A stretch of DNA of 7,665 nucleotides from assembly GCA_020350865.1 (NCBI GenBank), contig CP070726.1:820196-827860 (forward strand), written 5' to 3'. This DNA comes from Thermoplasmata archaeon (GTDB lineage Archaea > Thermoplasmatota > Thermoplasmata > GCA-020350865). Position numbers and translations under genes: made by a program. The notes beneath the pieces were generated by a model that saw nothing but the letters and a program-made list of their open reading frames with translations, had not been told where the DNA came from and searched no databases. The first letter of the stretch is position 1, and each line of letters begins with the position of its first letter. Of the stretch, positions 1-6,134 are shown in pieces.

Positions 1-96
1 GATGCGGGGTGGCCGGAATGATGCGTTGAATACCGAAACTTTCAAACCGTAAAAATAAAAGACAGCCACTGCAATACTCCGGCGAAAGTGAAACTC
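1..96. other. Left-edge segment, no gene called; possible weak promoter
   Basis: No gene can be assigned here. On the + strand the three frames close at TGA 19-21, TAA 50-52 and TGA 25-27, so at most the last few codons of an upstream gene are present and I cannot tell which frame, if any, is real. An A-rich stretch at about 48-60 (GTAAAAATAAAAG) lies 30-40 bases before the phosphatase start and could be a weak TATA element, but it is a poor match to the archaeal consensus. Confidence 0.25.
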
Positions 97-897
97 ATGA
101 AGGCCCTTCTTCATGCAATAGCAGACACGGTGGAAGAGACTGTCAATGGGTTGGTAAAGGAAACCGATTTGGGCGAGGACCTGGGACTGGGGGCGGACGG
201 CACACCAACCAAGCTCATCGATGACGCCGCGGAGCAGGTCTGCATCAGGGTTTTAGAGGAGAAGGGGGGAAACCTGAACATCCTGAGCGAGGAGGCGGGC
301 TTCATAGACAACGGCTCAAAAAGAACCCTGGTCATCGATCCCATCGACGGCACGCATAATGCTGTCAGGGGCATACCATTCTATTCCCTCTCCCTTGCAG
401 TGGGATATTCGAAACTCTCGGATGTTGAGTACGGGCTGGTCAGAAATCTCGTGACAGGCGACACCTACTGGGCAGAGAGGGGCAAGGGTGCGTATTTGAA
501 CGAAGGGCAAATCAGGACGAGGCCCCTTCCATCCGAGGACACCATGTTTTCGGTGTACATCGGCCGCAGAGCCACGAAGGAGGCCATGCAGGTGGCCAAG
601 ATGCCCAGGCGCGGCAGGGCCCTGGGTTGTGCATCCCTGGAGATGTGCCTTGTGGCAACGGGGGCCTTCGATGTGTATTTTCTCAACTACTTTCCCAGCA
701 ATTACAGCATGCGCATCGTGGATATTGCCGCGAGCACCCTGATTCTGAGGGAAGCCGGAGGGGAAGTTTTTAATGATACATACGATATATTGGATATGGC
801 CTTCGATATAAAGGAAAGGACGAACGTCATAGCTGTGGGTGACAGAAGTGCTTTGGAGTATCTGAGCAATCTCGATGTGGAAGAAATGCTGGCATAG
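97..897 (+). CDS. Inositol monophosphatase-family phosphatase (archaeal IMPase/FBPase type, possible NADP phosphatase)
   Basis: A Mg2+-dependent phosphatase of the inositol monophosphatase/fructose-1,6-bisphosphatase superfamily, expected to be cytosolic. With the ATG at 97 it has 266 residues, normal for the family. Metal-site motifs are intact: Glu65-Glu66 (SEEAG), DPIDGTHN at 81-88 and Asp209 in the C-terminal IVDIAAS motif. The DGTPTK segment near residue 35 and RGIPFYSLSLAVG near 91-103 resemble Archaeoglobus AF2372 and the phosphatase half of Methanocaldococcus MJ0917. Archaeal members hydrolyse inositol-1-phosphate and fructose-1,6-bisphosphate, and MJ0917 also NADP. An in-frame GTG at 88 is an alternative start; its GTGA could instead serve as a partial ribosome binding site five bases before ATG 97. 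An NAD kinase gene follows after 22 bases in another frame, so the pair is probably co-transcribed. The substrate cannot be fixed from sequence. Confidence 0.9.
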   Translation: MKALLHAIADTVEETVNGLVKETDLGEDLGLGADGTPTKLIDDAAEQVCIRVLEEKGGNLNILSEEAGFIDNGSKRTLVIDPIDGTHNAVRGIPFYSLSLAVGYSKLSDVEYGLVRNLVTGDTYWAERGKGAYLNEGQIRTRPLPSEDTMFSVYIGRRATKEAMQVAKMPRRGRALGCASLEMCLVATGAFDVYFLNYFPSNYSMRIVDIAASTLILREAGGEVFNDTYDILDMAFDIKERTNVIAVGDRSALEYLSNLDVEEMLA

Positions 898-906
898 AAG
901 GCAATC

Positions 907-912
907 TGGAGG
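907..912 (+). promoter_or_regulatory. Ribosome binding site of NAD kinase
   Basis: TGGAGG ends seven bases before ATG 920. This selects ATG 920 over the out-of-frame ATGs at 913 and 916, which are too close to the GGAGG. It lies in the 22-base gap after the phosphatase stop, consistent with translation from a shared transcript. Confidence 0.7.
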
Positions 913-919
913 ATGATGG

Positions 920-1726
920 ATGAAACTGGGTGTCGTGTCCAATCCCAACATCGAAAAGGCCACAGACGTGGCGAAAAAGGTCATCGATTTCCTCAAAGAT
1001 AAGGCCGAGCTGAGTGTTGAAGTGGAGCTCGCAGCAAAGCTCGGCCTTGAGGGCGTCTCACTTGCGGAGATAAAGCCGGATATCCTCATTATCATAGGAG
1101 GAGACGGCACCGTATTATGGGCCCTGCAGCGCACACATTCCAAGGTGTTCTGCATCAACGCAGGGGTCATGGGATTTCTCACGGAGGCCAGCCCCGAGAA
1201 CGCCCTGGAGGGTCTGGAGAGGATACTGAAAGGAGATTACATCATCGACAAGAGGGCCAAACTGAAGACTATCCTGGACGGAGAGAGGCTCTTCGACTGC
1301 ACCAACGAGGCCGTTATCCACACCGCCCATGTGGCCAAGATGAGGCATTTCGAGATCAAGGTGGACGGCAATGTCCTGGCTGACATCAGGGCGGATGGGA
1401 TAATAGTGGCCACCCCAACAGGGTCAACGTGCTATGCCATGAGCGTGGGGAGCCCCCTGGTGGACCCCCGGGTTGCCGCCTTCATCATCGCCCCCATCGC
1501 ACCGTTCAAGCTGTCTGCCAGACCCTATGTGGTGCCCATAGATAGCGAGATCACCATCAAACTGCTAGAACCCGCCAAACCGTGCGTTCTGGTGCTAGAC
1601 GGGCAGTACGAGACGCAGGTTCAAAGCGAGGCCACCATGCTATTCACCGCCTCTGAGAATCCAGCGGAGCTGGTGCGTTTTTCAAGGGATTTCTATACAA
1701 GGATTTCCGAGAAATTGATATTGTAA
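920..1726 (+). CDS. nadK: NAD kinase (ATP/polyphosphate-NAD kinase)
   Basis: Phosphorylates NAD to NADP in the cytosol and is the only route to NADP. The 268 residues match archaeal single-domain NAD kinases. The N-terminal Rossmann-like half carries the hallmark GGDGT at residues 60-64. The NAD-binding NE pair is at 129-130 (TNEAVI). The C-terminal beta-sandwich half carries ADGIIVATPTGST (158-170), then CYAMSVGSP and a late LDGQ (227-230). The family usually reads SLSAGGP where this protein has AMSVGSP, a mild variation. The start is set by GGAGG seven bases before ATG 920. The gene follows the inositol-phosphatase-family gene closely; in Methanocaldococcus the two activities are fused in MJ0917. 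A JAMM protease gene begins 35 bases after the stop. Identification is secure. Confidence 0.96.
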   Translation: MKLGVVSNPNIEKATDVAKKVIDFLKDKAELSVEVELAAKLGLEGVSLAEIKPDILIIIGGDGTVLWALQRTHSKVFCINAGVMGFLTEASPENALEGLERILKGDYIIDKRAKLKTILDGERLFDCTNEAVIHTAHVAKMRHFEIKVDGNVLADIRADGIIVATPTGSTCYAMSVGSPLVDPRVAAFIIAPIAPFKLSARPYVVPIDSEITIKLLEPAKPCVLVLDGQYETQVQSEATMLFTASENPAELVRFSRDFYTRISEKLIL

Positions 1727-1729
1727 CCC

Positions 1730-1754
1730 TTATTTATACGCGATAAACCGGGAG
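1730..1754 (+). promoter_or_regulatory. TATA-like box and ribosome binding site of the JAMM gene
   Basis: TTATTTATA at 1730-1738 resembles an archaeal TATA box and is centred about 28 bases before ATG 1762, the spacing expected of a leaderless or nearly leaderless transcript. GGGAG at 1750-1754 ends seven bases before the same ATG and would serve if the gene is read through from nadK. Both signals fit; the sequence does not say which is used. Confidence 0.4.
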
Positions 1755-1761
1755 AAGTTTC

Positions 1762-2193
1762 ATGGTAATTTTCAAAAAGAAGAAGAAAAGAGCAATACCA
1801 AAGGAACCGCAGAAAAGGAGGATCTGGGGTATCAAAAAGAAGACCTTGATGTTGATTCTAGAGGTGGCCAAGGATAACTATCCCAACGAATTCGCAGCCA
1901 CGCTCATTGCTAAAAAGGGAATCATCGAGGAGATAAACCTGCTGCCCGGCACCATCACCGGTGGCACCCACGCAATACTCCGCACCCACATGCAGCCCCC
2001 GGATATCACTTTAAGCGTCGTTGGTGTGGTGCACAGCCACCCCTCCAGCAGTGTGACCCCGTCGGGAGCCGATGCCCAGCTGTTCGGAAAATTCGGACAC
2101 ACCCATATCATAGTGGGCGCGCCGTATGACCTTGACAGCTGGAAGGCGTACGATGGATACGGACAGAGAATAGAGCTCGAGGTTGTGGACTAG
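1762..2193 (+). CDS. JAMM/MPN+ (Mov34/PAD-1) metalloprotease-like protein
   Basis: A 143-residue single-domain JAMM protein. All zinc-site elements are present: Glu43 (NEFAA), then His91-Ser-His93-Pro94, Ser101 and Asp104, matching E-x(n)-H-S-H-P-x6-S-x2-D. Known JAMM proteases remove ubiquitin or ubiquitin-like modifiers; archaeal relatives include AfJAMM of Archaeoglobus and the Haloferax HvJAMM1 desampylase that acts on SAMP conjugates. An isopeptidase or precursor-trimming role is therefore likely, but no SAMP-like or E1-like gene is nearby to support it. The N-terminus is unusual: 13 of residues 4-27 are Lys or Arg, including K5-K9 and R10, followed by the fold from about Ile21. There is no signal peptide, so it should be cytosolic, perhaps bound to nucleic acid or acidic partners. 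The stop overlaps the stop of the convergent glycosyltransferase gene in CTAG. Confidence 0.9.
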   Translation: MVIFKKKKKRAIPKEPQKRRIWGIKKKTLMLILEVAKDNYPNEFAATLIAKKGIIEEINLLPGTITGGTHAILRTHMQPPDITLSVVGVVHSHPSSSVTPSGADAQLFGKFGHTHIIVGAPYDLDSWKAYDGYGQRIELEVVD

Positions 2194-3320
2194 TCCACCC
2201 CTATGACCTCGGTGTAGACACCCTCAATCTGGCTTACCACCGTCTCCCAGGAAAATTCACTCTCCACCTTCCTTCTTCCCTCCTGCCCCATCTTGTTGCT
2301 TTTGTTTTCGTCCGAAAGAACGGTGTTGATCTTGGCTGCCAGGTCCTCGGCGTTCATGGGCTCTGCCAGCAATCCCTCCCGCCCGTCGGTGATGAGCTCC
2401 ATGACGCCGGGTATGTTGGAGATGACTACCGGTTTTGAGGATGCCATGGCCTCCAGCACCACGAGGCCGAAGGCCTCGAGCCTAGAAACCGAGGGCAAAA
2501 CGAACACATTGCAGGCGGCAAAGTACCTCGGGATATCATTAAAAGATACCTTCCCGGGAAATATCACCCTTTCCTTTACACCGATTTCCCTGGCCTTTTT
2601 CTTCAATTTTCCAAGGTATTCACCGCTTCCCACAATGAGATAGCACACCTCAGGAGGCGTGGACTTGGCCGATTCTATCAGGTAGTCCAGACCCTTGTGG
2701 GAAACCAGCCTTCCCACGAACAGCACCACCTTTTTCCCCTCCAATCCATGCTTTTTTACTATTCTCTGTCCATCGACGTGTTCTCCGAAGCGTTCAGGAT
2801 TGACGGCACTTGGAATGACGGACACGTCGAAATTCCATATGGTCCTGGAAGTGGCTCCGTACGTCTTTGTATGCACGATTATCCTCTCGGTTTGTCTGAA
2901 TGTGTAACTGCCCAGAGTCCTCTTGTACACCCATGTTGCCATGCTTCCTATGATTCCCGGAAGCTCGAGATCGCAGTGGTAGGTGGCAACGAAGGGAAGC
3001 TTCCTTTTCTTGCATGCCTTGGCGGCATAGTATGCACTGAGGGGCGGTGGGGTGTGGGCATGAACAATGTCGTGACTTCCCGCTGCCACGGCCTTCTTAA
3101 TTGCTGGGGTTATAGGGGTATAAAAAAGCTCTGCGATCTGTTTCACCCTGATCACTTTGATGCCGTGGAATTCCTGGGATTCCTTCAGGTCACTGTAATT
3201 GGAGGTGTACACAGTAACATCATGTCCGTTGTTCACCAACTTCTCTGAAAGGGTTTGGACATGTGATTCAATCCCTCCCACGTGGGGATAGAAGAAGGGT
3301 GCGACCTGTGCGATTCTCAT
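2190..3320 (-). CDS. GT4-family glycosyltransferase (GT-B fold)
   Basis: A retaining glycosyltransferase of family GT4, probably working at the inner face of the membrane on a lipid or glycan acceptor. With the start at 3320 it has 376 residues, typical for the family. The N-terminal Rossmann domain opens with MRIAQVAPFFYPHVGGIE, with the GGIE acceptor-side loop at 15-18 and a conserved His near 115 (YHCD). The C-terminal domain begins at VVLFVGRLVSHKG (198-210) and carries the EAFGLVVLE signature with Glu282 and Glu290 (the EX7E motif that contacts the sugar nucleotide). Donor and acceptor cannot be deduced. In-frame ATG 3329 and GTG 3332 are alternatives; AGGAAGTGAT (3337-3328) is close to the archaeal AGGAGGTGAT and leaves seven bases to ATG 3320. 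The gene lies about 110 bases downstream of the nucleotidyltransferase gene on the same strand, suggesting shared nucleotide-sugar use. Confidence 0.93.
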   Translation of the reverse strand: MRIAQVAPFFYPHVGGIESHVQTLSEKLVNNGHDVTVYTSNYSDLKESQEFHGIKVIRVKQIAELFYTPITPAIKKAVAAGSHDIVHAHTPPPLSAYYAAKACKKRKLPFVATYHCDLELPGIIGSMATWVYKRTLGSYTFRQTERIIVHTKTYGATSRTIWNFDVSVIPSAVNPERFGEHVDGQRIVKKHGLEGKKVVLFVGRLVSHKGLDYLIESAKSTPPEVCYLIVGSGEYLGKLKKKAREIGVKERVIFPGKVSFNDIPRYFAACNVFVLPSVSRLEAFGLVVLEAMASSKPVVISNIPGVMELITDGREGLLAEPMNAEDLAAKINTVLSDENKSNKMGQEGRRKVESEFSWETVVSQIEGVYTEVIGVD

Positions 3321-3387
3321 CTTGCTCATCACTTCCTGGAGTTCATAAGTGAAGATGATTTCATAACGGGCTCGCTTGAATCGAAGT

Positions 3388-3399
3388 ATTATGCATAAT
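3388..3399 (-). promoter_or_regulatory. 12-bp palindrome ATTATGCATAAT, possible promoter or operator of the glycosyltransferase gene
   Basis: A perfect AT-rich palindrome in the roughly 110-base gap between the nucleotidyltransferase and glycosyltransferase genes. Its centre is about 65-75 bases before the possible glycosyltransferase starts, so as a TATA element it would give a leader of about 40-50 bases. It could instead be a dimeric regulator site. The match to a TATA box is only fair. Confidence 0.3.
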
Positions 3400-3430
3400 C
3401 ATCGAGTCTTTACATCCTTTTTGCGCAAAC

Positions 3431-4657
3431 TCAATGTATCCTGCTTCGGGGGGCGATATTGCCCTTCACAAGCGCATTCGGACCCAGATAGGAATCCTCT
3501 CCGATGATGGTGCCCGGTTCGATGGAGCAGTTGATCCCCGTTTTTACATCGTCGCCCATGATGACGCCCAACTTTCTGAGGCCGGTATCCACCAGTTTTC
3601 CCCGCAGGACCACCTTGACATTTCTCTCATCCAGCCTCAGATTTGCAACCTTTGTTCCAGCGCCGAGATTGCATCTCTCGCCGATGATGCTGTCCCCTAA
3701 GTAATTATTGTGCGGCACATTGGAGGAGTCCATCACCAGGCTGTTTTTGATTTCAACGGCATTGCCCACCTTGCATCCGTTGCCCACGACGGTATACGGT
3801 CTAATCATGCAGTTCGGCCCGATACTGCAGTTCTCTCCGATGATGGTGGGGCCTATGAGGTATGATCCGTTCTTTATTTTAGTGCCTTTGCCAATCCGCA
3901 CCGCCCCTTGGATCTCAGTGTACTTTTCGATTTCGCCGCTCACCTGGGATTCAAGAGAGGCCATCAATCGTTTGTTGGCGTTCAGCAGGTCCCAGGGCAT
4001 GCCAATCTCCACCCAGGGTTCGTCAAGTACATGGCCGTAAACGTCACTTCCCGCCATCATGAGTTTTATGGTATCGGTGATCTCGTATTCGCCCCTTGCA
4101 GATAGCTCCGTTTGCTCAATGGCTTCGAACACTTCCTTTGTAAAAATGTAAATGCCTGCATTGATCAGGTTGCTTGTGGGTGTCTTTGGCTTCTCGATGA
4201 TGTCCTTGATGCGCTCCCCCTCCAACTCCACAACCCCGAAGCGCTCAGGCGATTTCACCTTGGCGAGGCTCATCACATTGCCTTTACTTTCCTTGTGAAA
4301 CTTCAGAATGCCCTGGATGTACGCACTTGTGACCACTATGTCCCCGTTGAGGCAGAGAAAATCCGAATCGAGCACAGGGGATGCCAGTCCCACGGCATGG
4401 GCCGTGCCCAACCTCTCCTCTTGATAAAGGTATCTTACATTCACATCGAAGTCTTTTCCGTCCCCGAAATATTCCTTGATCTTACGGTCCTTCCACCCAA
4501 TTAACAGATAAATGTCGGTAATCTGCTGTTCAGAAAGCGTTTCAATTATGTGCTGCAGAAAGGGCTTTCCCGCCACCGGAATGAGAGGCTTTGGAGTGTT
4601 GGCGGTAAGGGGCCTCATTCGGGTGCCCTCTCCTGCCGCAAGTATCAGGGCCTTCAT
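3431..4657 (-). CDS. Bifunctional sugar-1-phosphate nucleotidyltransferase/acetyltransferase (archaeal GlmU-like, ST0452 type)
   Basis: Probably acetylates GlcN-1-P and then joins GlcNAc-1-P to UTP, giving UDP-GlcNAc in the cytosol. The protein has 408 residues. Residues 1-230 form the nucleotidyltransferase domain: LAAGEGTRMRPLT near 6-18, TPKPLIPVAGKP (21-32, Lys23), GTAHA near 84, LNGDI (103-107), EKP (155-157) and NAGIYIF (166-172). From about 245 a left-handed beta-helix of hexapeptide repeats forms the acetyltransferase, as in Sulfolobus ST0452. Aligned without gaps to E. coli GlmU, the acetyl-transfer residues are His316, Tyr319, Asn330 and Asn339, but the position of GlmU Lys392 is Arg345. 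ATG 4657 overlaps the glmM stop as ATGA; an in-frame TTG at 4669 would only add MCKT. Base specificity (UTP or dTTP) and sugar range cannot be read from sequence, since ST0452 itself is broad. Confidence 0.93.
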   Translation of the reverse strand: MKALILAAGEGTRMRPLTANTPKPLIPVAGKPFLQHIIETLSEQQITDIYLLIGWKDRKIKEYFGDGKDFDVNVRYLYQEERLGTAHAVGLASPVLDSDFLCLNGDIVVTSAYIQGILKFHKESKGNVMSLAKVKSPERFGVVELEGERIKDIIEKPKTPTSNLINAGIYIFTKEVFEAIEQTELSARGEYEITDTIKLMMAGSDVYGHVLDEPWVEIGMPWDLLNANKRLMASLESQVSGEIEKYTEIQGAVRIGKGTKIKNGSYLIGPTIIGENCSIGPNCMIRPYTVVGNGCKVGNAVEIKNSLVMDSSNVPHNNYLGDSIIGERCNLGAGTKVANLRLDERNVKVVLRGKLVDTGLRKLGVIMGDDVKTGINCSIEPGTIIGEDSYLGPNALVKGNIAPRSRIH

Positions 4658-5964
4658 GGTTTTACACAACCCTTTACTACCTCATAAACCTTATCATACA
4701 GGGTTTCTGCCATGTTCTCGTTTTCGGCCTCTACTGTGAGGCGTATCTTGGGTTCTGTACCCGAGGCCCTTATCAGGGCCCACGCATCGGGAAATTGTAT
4801 CCTGACTCCGTCCACGTTGCTGAGATCTTCATAATCGAGAGATGCAAGATTTTCCTTTACGAGAGCCGGTATCCTCTCCTTCATTTCGTTGGGACATGCG
4901 ATCGTACCCTTCTTTCGGGGATATCGGGGAAGGATATCGATCTGATCTGAAAGGGGCTCCTTTTGAACAAGTTCGGCCAAGCGGGCCGCTGCAAAGACCC
5001 CGTCCGGGCACAGACAATGTCTCGGGAATATCCAGGTTCCAGAAGGCTCGCCTCCGAAATCGCCTTTTTTCTCCCTCAGCATCTCGGAAATGAACACATC
5101 CCCCACTTTCGTTCGGATAACCTTTGCATTGCCCACGATATTATCTATTGCGATTGAGGCAGAAACTGGGACCACAATACTCGTGTGCACCTCATGCTTG
5201 GCATACAGTGCCAGCAGGGAATCACCATCCACGAACTTCCCCTTTTCGTCCACAGCCACCATCCGATCAGCATCTCCGTCATGGGCGATACCGAGATGGG
5301 CTTTGTTGGCAACCACCGCCTCCATGAGGGCCCCCAGGTTCTCGCGTTTTGGTTCCGAAGCACGCCCTGGAAAGAAACCATCGGGCTGGCAGTTCAGGGT
5401 CAGCACCTCGCATCCCAACCTGCGAAATAGAAGGGGCGTTATGGTGGAAGCAGCACCACAACCGCAGTCCACAACCACTTTCAGGTCCAATGATCCGATA
5501 CTGTCCTTGATGCTCCTCATATGTTCCTCTATTGCGTTGTGATAAGTTCTTGGGTAGCTGATATCCCTTGCCTGGGCCCTGGAGGAACGGTTTTCGTTTA
5601 TCATCCCCTCCACCTCCTCCATCTGCGTTGCCCCAAAACCGCTGCCGTCGGGATTGAAGAACTTGATGCCGTTGTACTCCGGAGGATTGTGGGAAGCAGT
5701 TATCATTATCCCGCAGTCGAAATTCCTTGCTGCATATGCCAGTGTGGGAGTAGTCACCATTCCCGCGAAAAAAGCCTCGCAGCCCGTTGAGAGCAGTCCT
5801 GAGGTTATGGCGTGAAGAAAAAGTTGGGAAGATGTCCTTGGATCATGGCCCAATACAACGCGCTTGTGCAGTGTTCCTATCACCTCCCCGACATTGACGG
5901 CCAGTTCCACACTTATATCCGTATTGACAAGTCCCCTGATACCCGAGGAGCCGAATAGCTTCAT
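4654..5964 (-). CDS. glmM: Phosphoglucosamine mutase, archaeal GlmM type
   Basis: Interconverts GlcN-6-P and GlcN-1-P through a phosphoserine intermediate; some archaeal members also act as phosphogluco- or phosphomannomutases. With the ATG at 5964 it has 436 residues, normal for the alpha-D-phosphohexomutase family. Domain landmarks are complete: N-terminal KLFGSSGIRG (2-11), the catalytic loop TASHNPPEYNGIKF with Ser91, the Mg2+ loop DGDADR (229-234), the sugar loop GGEPSGTWIF (304-313), and the phosphate-binding loop RASGTEPKIR (399-408). GGEPSGTW and the adjacent GlcN-1-P-processing gene favour GlmM over a phosphomannomutase. The start at 5964 matches the family N-terminus. ATG 5991 would add nine residues (MDYDTLCGI) and lies about 7 bases after the expected transcription start. 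The stop overlaps the next gene by ATGA, indicating an operon with translational coupling. Confidence 0.94.
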   Translation of the reverse strand: MKLFGSSGIRGLVNTDISVELAVNVGEVIGTLHKRVVLGHDPRTSSQLFLHAITSGLLSTGCEAFFAGMVTTPTLAYAARNFDCGIMITASHNPPEYNGIKFFNPDGSGFGATQMEEVEGMINENRSSRAQARDISYPRTYHNAIEEHMRSIKDSIGSLDLKVVVDCGCGAASTITPLLFRRLGCEVLTLNCQPDGFFPGRASEPKRENLGALMEAVVANKAHLGIAHDGDADRMVAVDEKGKFVDGDSLLALYAKHEVHTSIVVPVSASIAIDNIVGNAKVIRTKVGDVFISEMLREKKGDFGGEPSGTWIFPRHCLCPDGVFAAARLAELVQKEPLSDQIDILPRYPRKKGTIACPNEMKERIPALVKENLASLDYEDLSNVDGVRIQFPDAWALIRASGTEPKIRLTVEAENENMAETLYDKVYEVVKGCVKP

Positions 5965-6018
5965 GATACCGCAGAGTGTATCATAATCCATGATAAAAGG
6001 GTTTTTGTCCCGCCCTTC

Positions 6019-6030
6019 CTTTATAAAATA
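6019..6030 (-). promoter_or_regulatory. TATA box of the glmM operon
   Basis: On the - strand this reads TATTTTATAAAG, a good archaeal TATA box. With usual spacing, transcription would start near 5996-6000, a few bases before ATG 5991 and about 35 bases before ATG 5964. No clear ribosome binding site precedes either ATG. The TTG at 6045 that would extend the reading frame lies upstream of this box and is therefore not a likely start. Confidence 0.55.
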
Positions 6031-6048
6031 CGGCCATTTCAACAAATG

Positions 6049-6057
6049 TTATATATA
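6049..6057 (+). promoter_or_regulatory. TATA box of the surface-protein gene
   Basis: TTATATATA is a strong archaeal TATA box. Transcription would start near 6079-6083, giving a leader of about 50 bases before ATG 6131. The box lies only about 20 bases from the oppositely oriented glmM TATA box, so the two preinitiation complexes could compete. Confidence 0.6.
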
Positions 6058-6083
6058 AGGTAAGCGGTTCATAGTGTATCCAA

Positions 6084-6134
6084 ATGGATGGGAAACAGGT
6101 TGGATTCATGGCTTTCAAGGAGGTTGAATCATGA
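6084..6134 (+). other. Possible leaderless upstream mini-ORF (16 codons)
   Basis: ATG 6084 lies at or a few bases after the transcription start predicted from the TATA box at 6049-6057. It opens a 16-residue frame, MDGKQVGFMAFKEVES, that ends in TGA 6132-6134. That stop overlaps the ATG of the next gene as ATGA. The arrangement resembles a leaderless leader peptide coupled to the main gene, but the peptide matches nothing I recognise and its codons also contain the ribosome binding site of the downstream gene. It may be coincidental. Confidence 0.25.
6117..6124 (+). promoter_or_regulatory. Strong ribosome binding site of the surface-protein gene
   Basis: AAGGAGGT is an almost full complement of the 16S rRNA 3' end and ends six bases before ATG 6131. 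It fixes the start of the large gene at 6131 and is the best ribosome binding site in the window. Confidence 0.75.

Noticed and set aside
316..1182. 288-codon open frame on the - strand across the phosphatase and NAD kinase genes
   Set aside because: It is antisense to two genes with intact active-site motifs, spans their junction, is rich in Cys, His and Ser as shadow frames are, and resembles no family.
1773..1796. A-rich AAAAAGAAGAAGAAAAGA run at the start of the JAMM gene as a programmed frameshift site
   Set aside because: The frame is continuous and the protein complete without a shift; the run simply encodes the Lys-rich tail.
2697..3248. 183-codon open frame on the + strand inside the glycosyltransferase gene
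   Set aside because: Antisense to a complete GT4 protein with all signature motifs; no ribosome binding site and no recognisable domain.
5090..5542. 150-codon open frame on the + strand inside glmM
   Set aside because: Antisense shadow of a well-conserved coding region; Ser/Pro/Thr-rich composition arises from the opposite-strand codons.
5965..6045. N-terminal extension of GlmM to TTG 6045
   Set aside because: The TTG lies upstream of the likely TATA box, has no ribosome binding site, and adds 27 residues not seen in the family.
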